DNA of 5,425 bases from RH-AL1 sp964245015. Its GTDB lineage: Bacteria > Pseudomonadota > Alphaproteobacteria > Rhizobiales > Beijerinckiaceae. The notes under the pieces are model-generated. The model worked only from the letters and a program-made list of their open reading frames with translations. It ran no database searches and was not told where the DNA came from. A program made the translations under genes and the position numbers. Each line of letters opens with the position of its first letter. Within the stretch, counting starts at the first letter, position 1. Below are positions 1-5,151 of this stretch, piece after piece. The stretch covers positions 1-5,425 of the forward strand of contig CAXTMA010000287.1 of NCBI GenBank assembly GCA_964245015.1, given 5' to 3'.

Positions 1-827
1 GCGCGCTGGCCGTCTTCGCCAGCAGGTTCGCCGCGCCCACGGCGGTGCTCGGCGCCCTCATCATTCCAACGCCGAACAGCGGCGGCGTCACGGAAGGCAC
101 GCTGCCCGAAGCCGCCGACATCCGCTACCGCCGCGACGGGCCGGCCGGCATATTGCGGCTTGCCTGGGCAAAACCCGACGGCGATGAGGCCGTGGTGGTC
201 GCGCACAGCCGGGGTGGCATCTACTACGATGGCGCCACCGGCGAACCGCTCGGCCGCGACCTCGGCGAGCAGCTCTATCTCGATCTCGCGGTGGTTGAGG
301 TTGCGTTGGCGCGGCGCGGGCGTCCGCGACCGGCGGGGAAGGACGACGGGCCGCAGCTTTGCCCCGCGCCGGAGATCGACACGTTTGGTAGTAAGAAGAA
401 ACATGTCTTGGACTACGAGGATGACGTGCACCGGCGCGTCAACCCTATCGTGCCCCTCCCGCGTGGCTTCGCCGTGCGCATCGTCGATCCGGTAACAAAC
501 AGAGCGCAATATCCCGACGACTGCTTCCGCTACGCCGGTGACCTCGTCGATGGCGACATGCAGGCGGGCGACTTCGCCGACGCCAAAGGCGAGGAATACT
601 CGCATCTCCTGACGCTGCCCTTTGCGGGCAGAGTCACAAATAAGCTGGTTGAGACAACGAGGAAGCACTTGCGCGCCGCGGAGGCGCGCGGGGCAAGGCT
701 CAAGGTGTACTTCGCCGAGCAGGACGCGGCCGATCACTTCCGGGAGGTGTTCAGGGAAAGAGAGCTCGGCAATGTCGTCGTCGGTTTCTTGCCGCCAAGC
801 AGGCCGGGGCAGAGGAGACGGCGATGA
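1..827 (+). CDS. Polymorphic toxin C-terminal part with Tox-REase-5-like nuclease domain (5' truncated by window)
   Basis: The reading frame is open from the first complete codon at position 3, so the GTG at 45 is probably internal and the gene starts outside the window. The first visible stretch is hydrophobic (ALAVFASRF...AVLGALIIPTP), possibly a membrane-associated or linker segment, followed by an unrecognised middle region. The last ~130 codons, from about 435, resemble the restriction-endonuclease-fold toxin Tox-REase-5: acidic residues (PDDC at 513-524, D at 540 and 549), then DAKG at 579-590, fitting the D-x-K part of a PD-(D/E)xK nuclease core, then a helical stretch and a KVYFAEQDAADHFREVF segment typical of the domain end. 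In this family the domain is a DNase carried by type VI or other contact-delivered effectors (for example Pseudomonas TseT). The stop overlaps the next gene's ATG, an arrangement expected for a toxin and its antidote. The delivery route is inferred; the N-terminal trafficking domain is not in view. Confidence 0.72.
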   Translation, partial: ALAVFASRFAAPTAVLGALIIPTPNSGGVTEGTLPEAADIRYRRDGPAGILRLAWAKPDGDEAVVVAHSRGGIYYDGATGEPLGRDLGEQLYLDLAVVEVALARRGRPRPAGKDDGPQLCPAPEIDTFGSKKKHVLDYEDDVHRRVNPIVPLPRGFAVRIVDPVTNRAQYPDDCFRYAGDLVDGDMQAGDFADAKGEEYSHLLTLPFAGRVTNKLVETTRKHLRAAEARGARLKVYFAEQDAADHFREVFRERELGNVVVGFLPPSRPGQRRRR

Positions 828-1594
828 CGGACGAGAACAGGCCCAGGCTGGTCGCCCGCCGCCACTGGTTCTCCGCCGTCGCCACCTGGGGGGCGCGGGC
901 TGAGCCGGCCGAAGCGCTGGCGGCGCGCTGGCTCGCCTTCGTCGCGCGGCTGCAAGCCATCGACCCCGCCTTCGCGCACTGGATGCACTGGGCGGAGGAC
1001 GACGTCACCCGCATCCCGTTCCAGCCAACGCTGCCCGCCCAGATCGCCCGCGTGCTGGCCGCCACCGAGCGCCACGTCACCGGCCGGCTGGTGCCGGAGG
1101 CCGGGGTGCAGATGACGAACTACAGCGACACCGACCAGCTATCGCGCTATGTTACCGTCTTCATGTCCGGGGGCAACAGCGGTCCCCACAGCCTCCGCAA
1201 CTGCGCCAGCGTCGCGACGAGCCACTTCGCCGTGCCCGAGCCGCACCTCGTCGGCTTCGAGGTGTTCCGGCAGTTGGTGTTGGCGCTGGCGGAGGTGTTC
1301 GGGGCGACGCAGGCCCATGCCTGCCCTGCCGACCTCCGCGACCTCTGGCCGAAGGGGCGAGGGGACGACCTTTCGCTCGCCTGGATCAGCTACGTCGCCC
1401 CGCGCTTCGCCGATCTGGTGACGCCGCCGCCGGGCGTCGTGGTGGAGCGCTGCCCGGACGGCGGGTTGCTGATGGCGGCGACAACGGACACCTTCGCCCT
1501 GGCCAACCCCGCCCACCTCGCCGCCGCGCGCGCCATCCACGCCGCGCTCGAGTCGTTCAACGCCGTGCCATGGACGCCGGAGACGGGGAAGTGA
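824..1594 (+). CDS. Imm52-like immunity protein
   Basis: A 256-residue, apparently cytosolic protein with no signal peptide. The N-terminal block (residues ~15-56) reads W-x6-WGAR-x-EPAEALAARWL then LQAIDPAFAHWMHW, which I recognise as the typical opening of Imm52 immunity proteins: an aromatic strand, WGxR, a helix, then AIDPAF-x-W. Family knowledge links Imm52 to toxins with Tox-REase-5 domains, exactly what lies directly upstream. The ATG overlaps the toxin stop as ATGA, and an AGGAG Shine-Dalgarno sits six bases upstream (813-817) inside the toxin gene, so the two are probably translationally coupled. The expected role is to bind and neutralise the nuclease in self or sibling cells. Base composition is very GC-rich, matching the toxin gene and unlike the genes right of the tRNA. 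The long open frame on the opposite strand here is a GC-driven shadow. Confidence 0.8.
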   Translation: MTDENRPRLVARRHWFSAVATWGARAEPAEALAARWLAFVARLQAIDPAFAHWMHWAEDDVTRIPFQPTLPAQIARVLAATERHVTGRLVPEAGVQMTNYSDTDQLSRYVTVFMSGGNSGPHSLRNCASVATSHFAVPEPHLVGFEVFRQLVLALAEVFGATQAHACPADLRDLWPKGRGDDLSLAWISYVAPRFADLVTPPPGVVVERCPDGGLLMAATTDTFALANPAHLAAARAIHAALESFNAVPWTPETGK

Positions 1595-1633
1595 GCGCAA
1601 CAACAATGACATAGGAGTTCGTGGTTTCATTGC

Positions 1634-1654
1634 GGCTGGCGCGCCAGCCTTTCC
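1634..1654 (+). terminator. Possible rho-independent terminator after the toxin-immunity pair
   Basis: A perfect 16-bp palindrome (GGCTGGCGCGCCAGCC, 1634-1649) can fold into a six-base-pair GC-rich stem with a CGCG loop and is followed by TTTCC. It lies about 40 bases after the immunity gene stop. The T run is short, so termination is plausible but not certain; it could instead be a protein-binding palindrome. Confidence 0.4.
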
Positions 1655-1690
1655 TAAGCTGTTGCTTGGGCTGGAACTCCACTTTGATGA

Positions 1691-2080
1691 GTGCCTTGGA
1701 CACCGCCGGTCATACGATCGGGCGGTACAATCGCGGCGCTCAGGTCGGTCCTCATCCGCGATGGGCACGAAACCTACTATTTCCGACGGGTGATCCCGCA
1801 AGGTCTCCGGGCATTCATGCTGCCGCCCTGGACAGGCAAGCGGGAATGGAAACGGAGCCTCCGCACCGAAGATCCCTCCGAAGCGCACCGCCGCCGCCCA
1901 CTTCGCGGAGTGCATGGCGGACTTCGAGGCGGCCGAACGGCGAAAGCAAGGGTTGTCGGTGGAGACGCGATCAATCTCCGTCACTAACTCCGCCCCGGAG
2001 GACGTTGAGCGCGATGTGATGGCCGCGCTGTTGGCCGAGGTTGAGGCCATCCGCCTCGATACGGCCGCGCTTTTCAGGCC
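1691..2080 (+). pseudogene. Frameshifted remnant of a tyrosine-recombinase (phage-type integrase) N-terminus
   Basis: One frame (from about 1748) encodes VLIRDGHETYYFRRVIPQGL, then GKREWKRSLRTEDPSEAHRR. This is the typical N-terminus of alphaproteobacterial tyrosine integrases (YYFRRR-x-P-x-LR ... W-x-RSL-x-T-x-D-x-x-EA). At the CCGCCGCC run near 1889-1898 the homology moves to the next frame and continues AAAHFAECMADFEAAERRKQG, the expected next helix. A one-base loss in this slippage-prone repeat explains it. The second frame then runs through VERDVMAALLAEVEAIRL and loses any family resemblance by about 2080. The core-binding and catalytic domains (R...HxxR...Y) are absent, so the gene is dead. 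It lies just upstream of the tRNA, suggesting an older integration event at this site. No clear start codon or Shine-Dalgarno survives; GTG 1691 is only the first in-frame start. Confidence 0.6.
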
Positions 2081-2085
2081 GCCGT

Positions 2086-2315
2086 CACCCATACTCCCGC
2101 TCAGCGCAGCCGTTGCAAAAGCCGGCACAAATCTCGGCACAAGAACTCCGGATCAGGTTCAGCCAAGCGTGGCATTCCCTACCGTGACAACGATCATGAC
2201 GCCGAGCCTCAGCCCGAGCTGGTCGGTGAGCGTGACGAGCACGGGCGAAATGGCGACGATTGGCATCCGCGCGGTTGGAAGCTTGGTGGCGTTCATGGTA
2301 GGACGGCGACGTGCG
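2086..2315. other. Non-coding or decayed stretch between integrase remnant and tRNA
   Basis: I see no supportable gene here. Frames that stay open run straight into the tRNA gene and show no family features. The only visible structure is a short tandem-like repeat, CGGCACAA at 2123-2130 and again at 2135-2142 (period 12). The stretch may be decayed remainder of the integrase gene or of an older element. Confidence 0.4.
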
Positions 2316-2392
<77 letters not shown>

Positions 2393-2443
2393 TTGATTTA
2401 TCAGAGTTTTCTACCTTTTTGATTGTTCCAAACCTGCTTTTGC

Positions 2444-2530
2444 ATGTCGCGCTGAATGCGACATAGGTTCGTTGATTTTCAGTAACTTAGGTTTGGTTGC
2501 GGCAGCTCCGCGCGACATGATCTGCGACAT
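2444..2530. repeat. Four copies of GCGACAT (one inverted): candidate arm-type binding sites
   Basis: ATGTCGC at 2444-2450 and GCGACAT at 2458-2464 form a perfect seven-base inverted repeat with a seven-base spacer. Two more direct copies lie at 2512-2518 and 2524-2530, twelve bases apart. TAGGTT also occurs twice (from 2464 and from 2488), with AACCT before the inverted pair. The cluster sits between the tRNA 3' end and the regulator gene, where an integrated element carries arm sites for its integrase or excisionase. Elsewhere I noticed GCGACAT only inside genes, near 553 and 4872. Confidence 0.4.
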
Positions 2531-2539
2531 ACGCCCATG

Positions 2540-3022
2540 TCACACGTCCTTCAGATGCTCCGCTAGACGGGTGAGCAACACCGACAGATTGATGACTACG
2601 AGGCGCGCGTTGCCGGGGCGCTTGAGCGCGGCCAGCACGTCCTCCGCCGTTCCCGTGTCGACCGCGATTTCGTCGGCTTGCTCCGCCTTGGCGAATGGCT
2701 TCATCAAGCTCCCACCGACAAAGAGAAACCGATCGGAATCGTCCGCCTCCGCTGCCGGAAACCACCATAGAAAGTCAGGGTGCTTGCCGAGGATAGCCTT
2801 GATTGTGCTGGGCGGGATGCCTGCCTGCGACAGTTCGAAGATGGCTGCTAGATAGACCGCATCATCAGCCGTCCACTCCACCTTCTGTCCTACCCCCGAC
2901 GAGCGCTTCACCAGCCCGATACGCTGGAAGTTTCTGACACGACCTCGGAAGCTCGCCATCGCCTCGGGTGGGATTTCATTCATCTGAGCGATAGCTCGCT
3001 CGATGTCCGCATACCGAAACAT
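2540..3022 (-). CDS. MerR-like winged-helix DNA-binding regulator
   Basis: A 160-residue protein. I chose the ATG at 3022 because a GGAGGGG Shine-Dalgarno lies just before it and residue similarity starts there; the frame is open further upstream, but that 29-residue extension (from 3109) would run through the promoter region. Residues ~22-78 (AMASFRGRVRNFQRIGLV, then a linker with GVGQKVEW, then DDAVYLAAIFELSQAGIPPSTIKAIL) look like a MerR-type winged helix: a recognition segment ending in x-R-x-x-GL, a wing, then the helix with the usual x-L-x-x-AG-x-P motif. The C-terminal half (FLWWFPAAEADDSDRF..., then a region ending in VLLTRLAEHL) is unrecognised and may bind a ligand or oligomerise. 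It is divergent from the excisionase-like gene, as in element control circuits where a regulator governs excision and replication genes. The DNA-binding role is fairly safe; the target is inferred. Confidence 0.68.
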   Translation of the reverse strand: MFRYADIERAIAQMNEIPPEAMASFRGRVRNFQRIGLVKRSSGVGQKVEWTADDAVYLAAIFELSQAGIPPSTIKAILGKHPDFLWWFPAAEADDSDRFLFVGGSLMKPFAKAEQADEIAVDTGTAEDVLAALKRPGNARLVVINLSVLLTRLAEHLKDV

Positions 3023-3059
3023 AACCCCTCCGAACCGCCTTCGGCCTGCATAGCTTGAA

Positions 3060-3068
3060 ATGAGATAA
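3060..3068. promoter_or_regulatory. Second copy of an operator half-site (ATGAGATAA)
   Basis: This nine-base sequence is identical to the left arm of the near-palindrome at 3112-3131 and lies 52 bases from it, about five helical turns. It sits upstream of the leftward regulator gene, where bound protein could control that gene. Function is inferred from the repeat. Confidence 0.4.
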
Positions 3069-3084
3069 AAGTCCGCAATCCCCG

Positions 3085-3114
3085 TTGACGTTCGTTGGCT
3101 TCCGCCCATATATG
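3085..3114 (+). promoter_or_regulatory. Likely sigma-70-type promoter for the excisionase-like gene
   Basis: TTGACG (3085-3090) is a good -35 match. It is followed after 17-18 bases by ATATAT/TATATG (3108-3114), a fair -10. Transcription would begin near 3120, only about 25 bases before the ATG at 3144, so the leader is very short. The operator at 3112-3131 overlaps the -10 and start point, so a bound regulator would block this promoter. Confidence 0.45.
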
Positions 3115-3131
3115 AGATAAGGTTACCTCAT
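3112..3131. promoter_or_regulatory. 20-bp near-palindromic operator
   Basis: Arms ATGAGATAA and TTACCTCAT flank a GG centre. Eight of nine positions are complementary. It lies over the predicted -10 and start of the rightward promoter and between the divergent regulator and excisionase-like genes, so it is the best candidate target for the MerR-like protein or for autoregulation by the small HTH protein. Confidence 0.5.
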
Positions 3132-3143
3132 CATGAACAAATA

Positions 3144-3341
3144 ATGAGTTCAGGCGGTCGATTGATCCCAGGCATGCTGGCGATCTCGACGTATTTCGGA
3201 CTGCCCAAGCCGAAGGCGAACCGGTTGGCTGCACAGGGTCTCTTACCCGGAGTGTTCAAACTTGGCCGCGAGTACTTCCTTGACCCGGTAGCCGCTGAAG
3301 CGGTGATTGCGGAGAAGGCGCGACACATGGCTCGTCGCTGA
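3144..3341 (+). CDS. AlpA/excisionase-like small helix-turn-helix protein
   Basis: A 65-residue protein. Residues ~13-45 (AISTYFGLPKPKANRLAAQGLLPGVFKLGREYFLDP) follow the pattern of excisionase/AlpA-type winged helices: an A-x-x-F-GL-P helix, a second helix with NRLA-x-x-GLLPG, then FKLGREYF as the wing strand, with a charged C-terminal tail. Such proteins act as recombination directionality factors or as activators of integrase genes. There is no convincing Shine-Dalgarno before ATG 3144; because the predicted transcript starts only ~25 bases upstream, initiation may be near-leaderless. ATG 3174 (residue 11) is the alternative start and would still keep the whole HTH. It is the first gene of the rightward arm and shares its upstream region with the divergent regulator. 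I am fairly sure of the HTH and less sure whether it is an excisionase or a transcription factor. Confidence 0.65.
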   Translation: MSSGGRLIPGMLAISTYFGLPKPKANRLAAQGLLPGVFKLGREYFLDPVAAEAVIAEKARHMARR

Positions 3342-3360
3342 TGATCTTAAATCAAAGTGA

Positions 3361-3389
3361 AGGATCGTCCCACAATCAAAGATGATCCT
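3361..3389 (+). terminator. Possible weak terminator or regulatory hairpin after the excisionase-like gene
   Basis: AGGATCGTC (3361-3369) pairs with GATGATCCT (3381-3389), nine pairs including one G-T, around an 11-base loop, starting 19 bases after the stop codon. ACAAAAGTTTTG follows rather than an immediate T run, so it is not a textbook terminator. The same stretch holds short direct repeats (AATCAAAG at 3350 and 3374; ATGATCTTA at 3341 and ATGATCCTA at 3382), so a protein-binding site is an alternative. Confidence 0.3.
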
Positions 3390-3548
3390 ACAAAAGTTTT
3401 GAGTTAAACGGTGCCACGCCCGTAGCGTGGGGACGGCAGTCGGCGGATTCCGGGACGTTCGGAAATGGCGTTTCTGTTCGGTGGGCACATGATGCCTGTA
3501 CGGCATTATTTGTGTCCATAGCCGAACCACTTGCAGGAAAGGAAGAGC

Positions 3549-3812
3549 ATGACTTTGAAGGTGCGTGAAACCAAGTTGCGGCGCATGGCACATCGCCAAG
3601 AGCTTCGGCTCATCAAAAGCCGCACCCGCAATCCAAACGCGATGGACTACGGCATGTACGGGCTGGTCGACAAGTGGACGAATGGAGTTGTCAATCTGCC
3701 GCTGGCGCAACGGTGGGTGTGCAGTTGGGACCTCGACGCCGTCGAGGAGTACTTGACCTCGGATGATAGCTCCGCACCCAACGCTACAGCGCGTGAATTA
3801 CAGTTGGCATAG
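3549..3812 (+). CDS. Small conserved-type hypothetical protein (87 aa) of mobile elements
   Basis: An 87-residue protein. ATG 3549 is preceded by a purine-rich ribosome-binding region (AGGAAAGGAAG, 3535-3545), which makes it a better start than the TTG at 3531. The N-terminus is strongly basic (KVRETKLRRMAHRQELRLIKSRTRNP). It is followed by a compact segment with MDYGMYGLVDKWTNG and RWVCSWDLDAVEEYL. The pattern LRR-x-x-x-RQ-x-L-x-L-x-KSR-x-R-x-P-x-x-x-DYG-x-Y-LVD is one I associate with small proteins of unknown function in rhizobial and actinobacterial accessory regions. No catalytic motif is visible. The basic N-terminus could bind nucleic acid, but that is a guess. It lies downstream of the excisionase-like gene and ahead of other short genes in the same direction. 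Confidence 0.68.
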   Translation: MTLKVRETKLRRMAHRQELRLIKSRTRNPNAMDYGMYGLVDKWTNGVVNLPLAQRWVCSWDLDAVEEYLTSDDSSAPNATARELQLA

Positions 3813-3891
3813 AAAGTTGCCTGACGGCGCCGCTGCCTTATACAGCGACGACTGCTTTAGTCATGCGTCACAGATGAGCCATTCAGTTCTC

Positions 3892-3900
3892 GGAGGAGGT
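3892..3900 (+). promoter_or_regulatory. Very strong Shine-Dalgarno
   Basis: GGAGGAGGT lies six bases before ATG 3907 and matches the anti-Shine-Dalgarno almost fully. It decides the start of the next gene: the longer open frame from 3763 overlaps the preceding gene and lacks such a signal. Confidence 0.75.
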
Positions 3901-3906
3901 CACATC

Positions 3907-4155
3907 ATGATAATCGACGAACCAACAGACAAGCCGATTGTCGACGCTGCCAAACGGGCGATCTGGCGAGCTGCAAAAGAGAGTCGCGCCGCGGAAGAAA
4001 TCTTCGCAAAGGCGCTTAGCACCAACAAAGCCTTACGATCGTCGCTAGTCGCGTCGGTTATAAGAGGCGTAGAAAACGAAATAATTTGGTCGAACGCGTC
4101 AATGGTCTCACAAGGTCGACGTGCTGACAAGGGACCTGCCCGCAACGTTACATAA
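3907..4155 (+). CDS. Hypothetical protein, 82 aa
   Basis: An 82-residue protein that I do not recognise. It starts at an ATG with an excellent ribosome-binding site, which is the main support for it being real. The sequence is acidic at the start (MIIDEPTDKP) and then mostly helical and Ala/Lys/Glu-rich (AAKRAIWRAAKESRAAEEIFAKAL, written in part), with no membrane segment or metal motif. Codon use is clearly less GC-rich than in the toxin-immunity pair. The stop (4153-4155) falls inside the palindrome-like repeat at 4146-4159 and is followed after one base by the Shine-Dalgarno of the next gene, so the two are probably co-transcribed and translationally linked. Confidence 0.6.
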   Translation: MIIDEPTDKPIVDAAKRAIWRAAKESRAAEEIFAKALSTNKALRSSLVASVIRGVENEIIWSNASMVSQGRRADKGPARNVT

Positions 4156-4159
4156 CGGG
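4146..4159. repeat. First copy of CGTTAC(A/G)TAACGGG, spanning a stop codon
   Basis: CGTTACATAACGGG is palindromic around its centre except for one mismatch, and contains the TAA stop of the 82-aa gene. It recurs with one base changed at 4614-4627. Confidence 0.55.
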
Positions 4160-4168
4160 AGATGGCCA

Positions 4169-4623
4169 TTGGCTCTGTCCAACGCGGAGCGGCAAGCAAG
4201 GCATCGCGAGCGCATCAAAGCCAAACTGGCTTCAGCTGCGACAATCTCCGCGAACGAACCGAAAAGCTTGAAAGCAAAGCGGTCACCTTACTGGAAGAGA
4301 TCCGACGCAAGTTCGAAGACGGTATGAGCGAACTGCTTGGTCGCGGGCTGGGCAAGTATGACGATGTTCCAAAGATCTACGAGTCCCAGCGCATGGCAGT
4401 CGCCCGAATCAATGCCCTTGGTGCTGTTGGTCAATGGACGTTGCTCTTCGAGCGATTGCATGAGGCCGGTCAGAAGGCCGCCCTCGATATGAAGATGGGT
4501 TGCTATCGAGATTGGGACCGAGACAATCCGAGCCAACAATCGGCTTTAAACGCGTCCAAGGCGAACGAGCCTGTACCGCCGCACAAAGGCGGCCGGAAGA
4601 GACGGAAGAACACCGTTACGTAA
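4169..4623 (+). CDS. Small phage/plasmid-type protein with TTG start, split by a frameshift
   Basis: The frame from TTG 4169 encodes MALSNAERQARHRERIKAKL, a very characteristic N-terminus of small phage and plasmid proteins in alphaproteobacteria. GGGAG at 4157-4161 is seven bases before this TTG, ideal spacing. The ATG at 4162 opens the other frame directly against that Shine-Dalgarno, and its first ~28 residues look like nonsense, so it is a poor start. The TTG frame stops at 4327. The frame running to 4623 carries the rest of the protein-like sequence: TEKLESKAVTLLEEIRRKFEDG (in part, coiled-coil-like), then YDDVPKIYESQRMAVARINALG, and a basic tail GGRKRRKN. Joining the halves needs a -1 (or +2) shift around 4235-4270. 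This may be a real indel, a sequencing error or, less likely, programmed shifting, as no strong slippery heptamer is visible. Function is unknown. It follows the 82-aa gene closely. Confidence 0.55.
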
Positions 4624-4627
4624 CGGG
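4614..4627. repeat. Second copy of CGTTAC(A/G)TAACGGG, spanning a stop codon
   Basis: With the preceding C this copy forms a perfect 14-bp palindrome (CCGTTACGTAACGG, 4613-4626). It again contains the TAA stop of the gene before it, and both genes end in Val-Thr. The copies are 468 bases apart. Confidence 0.55.
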
Positions 4628-4725
4628 TCAAACAACAGTCGTTAGACGCCGTCAGGGAACCTCACCACCGGCCGGCGGCGTCACCGGCCACTCAACTCCT
4701 AACAACCCCATCAACGTCGCCTGTG

Positions 4726-4753
4726 AGGCCCCCTGCCATTGTGAGGGGGCTTT
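4726..4753 (+). terminator. Rho-independent terminator-like hairpin
   Basis: GCCCCCT (4728-4734) and AGGGGGC (4744-4750) form a perfect seven-pair GC stem around a nine-base loop, extendable by two pairs (AG with TT), followed by TTTCGCG. It lies about 100 bases after the frameshifted gene and 40 before the next start, so it could end the small-gene unit or attenuate reading into the next one. The T run is short. Confidence 0.5.
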
Positions 4754-4792
4754 CGCGTGGGCGTCACCCACCCTTGAATAAAGAAGCAAGCA

Positions 4793-5089
4793 ATGGGAAA
4801 TCGAACAGGCGACGTCGTCATCGGGACGGTCGCCCGCGCCAGTCCGCGCGAACGATTCGATGTCCGGCTGCGCGACATCGAAGGCGGGCGCCGCTGTCTC
4901 GCCATCAGCCGACAATTTCGCAACAGTAGAGATGAATGGTGGCCGGACGTCAGCAGGGCCTTTCGTGGGATCACAATCCCGGTCGGACGGATCGGTGATC
5001 TCATAGACTTGCTAAGGTTGGCAGAAGATCAAACTACCCGCGAGCGCGAAGCTGCAAGGATTCTGCCCGCTTCAAATAGCTACGGATAG
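4793..5089 (+). CDS. Small protein, possibly PC4/p15-like single-stranded nucleic-acid binder
   Basis: A 98-residue protein. Residues ~22-78 alternate strands (RFDVRLRDIEGGRRCLAISR, then a turn with RDEWWPDVS) and end in FRGITIPVGRIGDLIDLLRLAED. This arrangement resembles the transcriptional coactivator p15/PC4 fold: strands with an aromatic turn, then a G-I-x-I-P-V element and a helix. Proteins of that fold bind single-stranded DNA. The motif is short, so the call is tentative; otherwise it is a hypothetical protein. The start is ATG 4793, with only a weak purine stretch (AAAGAAG) upstream. It sits 62 bases before the Prim-Pol gene in the same direction, where a single-strand-binding accessory to replication would make sense. 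Confidence 0.55.
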   Translation: MGNRTGDVVIGTVARASPRERFDVRLRDIEGGRRCLAISRQFRNSRDEWWPDVSRAFRGITIPVGRIGDLIDLLRLAEDQTTREREAARILPASNSYG

Positions 5090-5127
5090 TTTTCACCTCG
5101 TTAATTAAAGCGCGGATAAGCGATATT

Positions 5128-5140
5128 GCCGCAGTGCGGC
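5128..5140 (+). promoter_or_regulatory. Small hairpin abutting the Prim-Pol ribosome-binding site
   Basis: GCCGC (5128-5132) and GCGGC (5136-5140) can pair around AGT directly before GGGG (5141-5144), the likely Shine-Dalgarno of the Prim-Pol gene. It could modulate access to that site, but five pairs is a modest stem. Confidence 0.25.
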
Positions 5141-5151
5141 GGGGATAATGT

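Noticed and set aside
1139..2140. Long minus-strand open frame of 333 codons
   Set aside because: It runs antisense through the immunity gene and the integrase relic, is Arg/Ala-rich and repetitive, and shows no domain pattern; it reflects high GC.
3414..3430. Hairpin CCACGC/GCGTGG as a terminator
   Set aside because: The six-pair stem is clear but no T run follows; function cannot be assigned.
3243..3710. Minus-strand 155-codon open frame
   Set aside because: It is antisense to two better-supported genes and their spacer, has no family features and no convincing ribosome-binding site.
3763..3906. Upstream extension of the 82-aa gene
   Set aside because: It overlaps the preceding gene, and the near-perfect Shine-Dalgarno at 3892-3900 points to ATG 3907.
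4255..4280. Programmed -1 frameshift site in the A-rich stretch
   Set aside because: No canonical X-XXY-YYZ heptamer is in the right phase and no clear stimulatory stem follows, so an indel or sequencing error is more likely.
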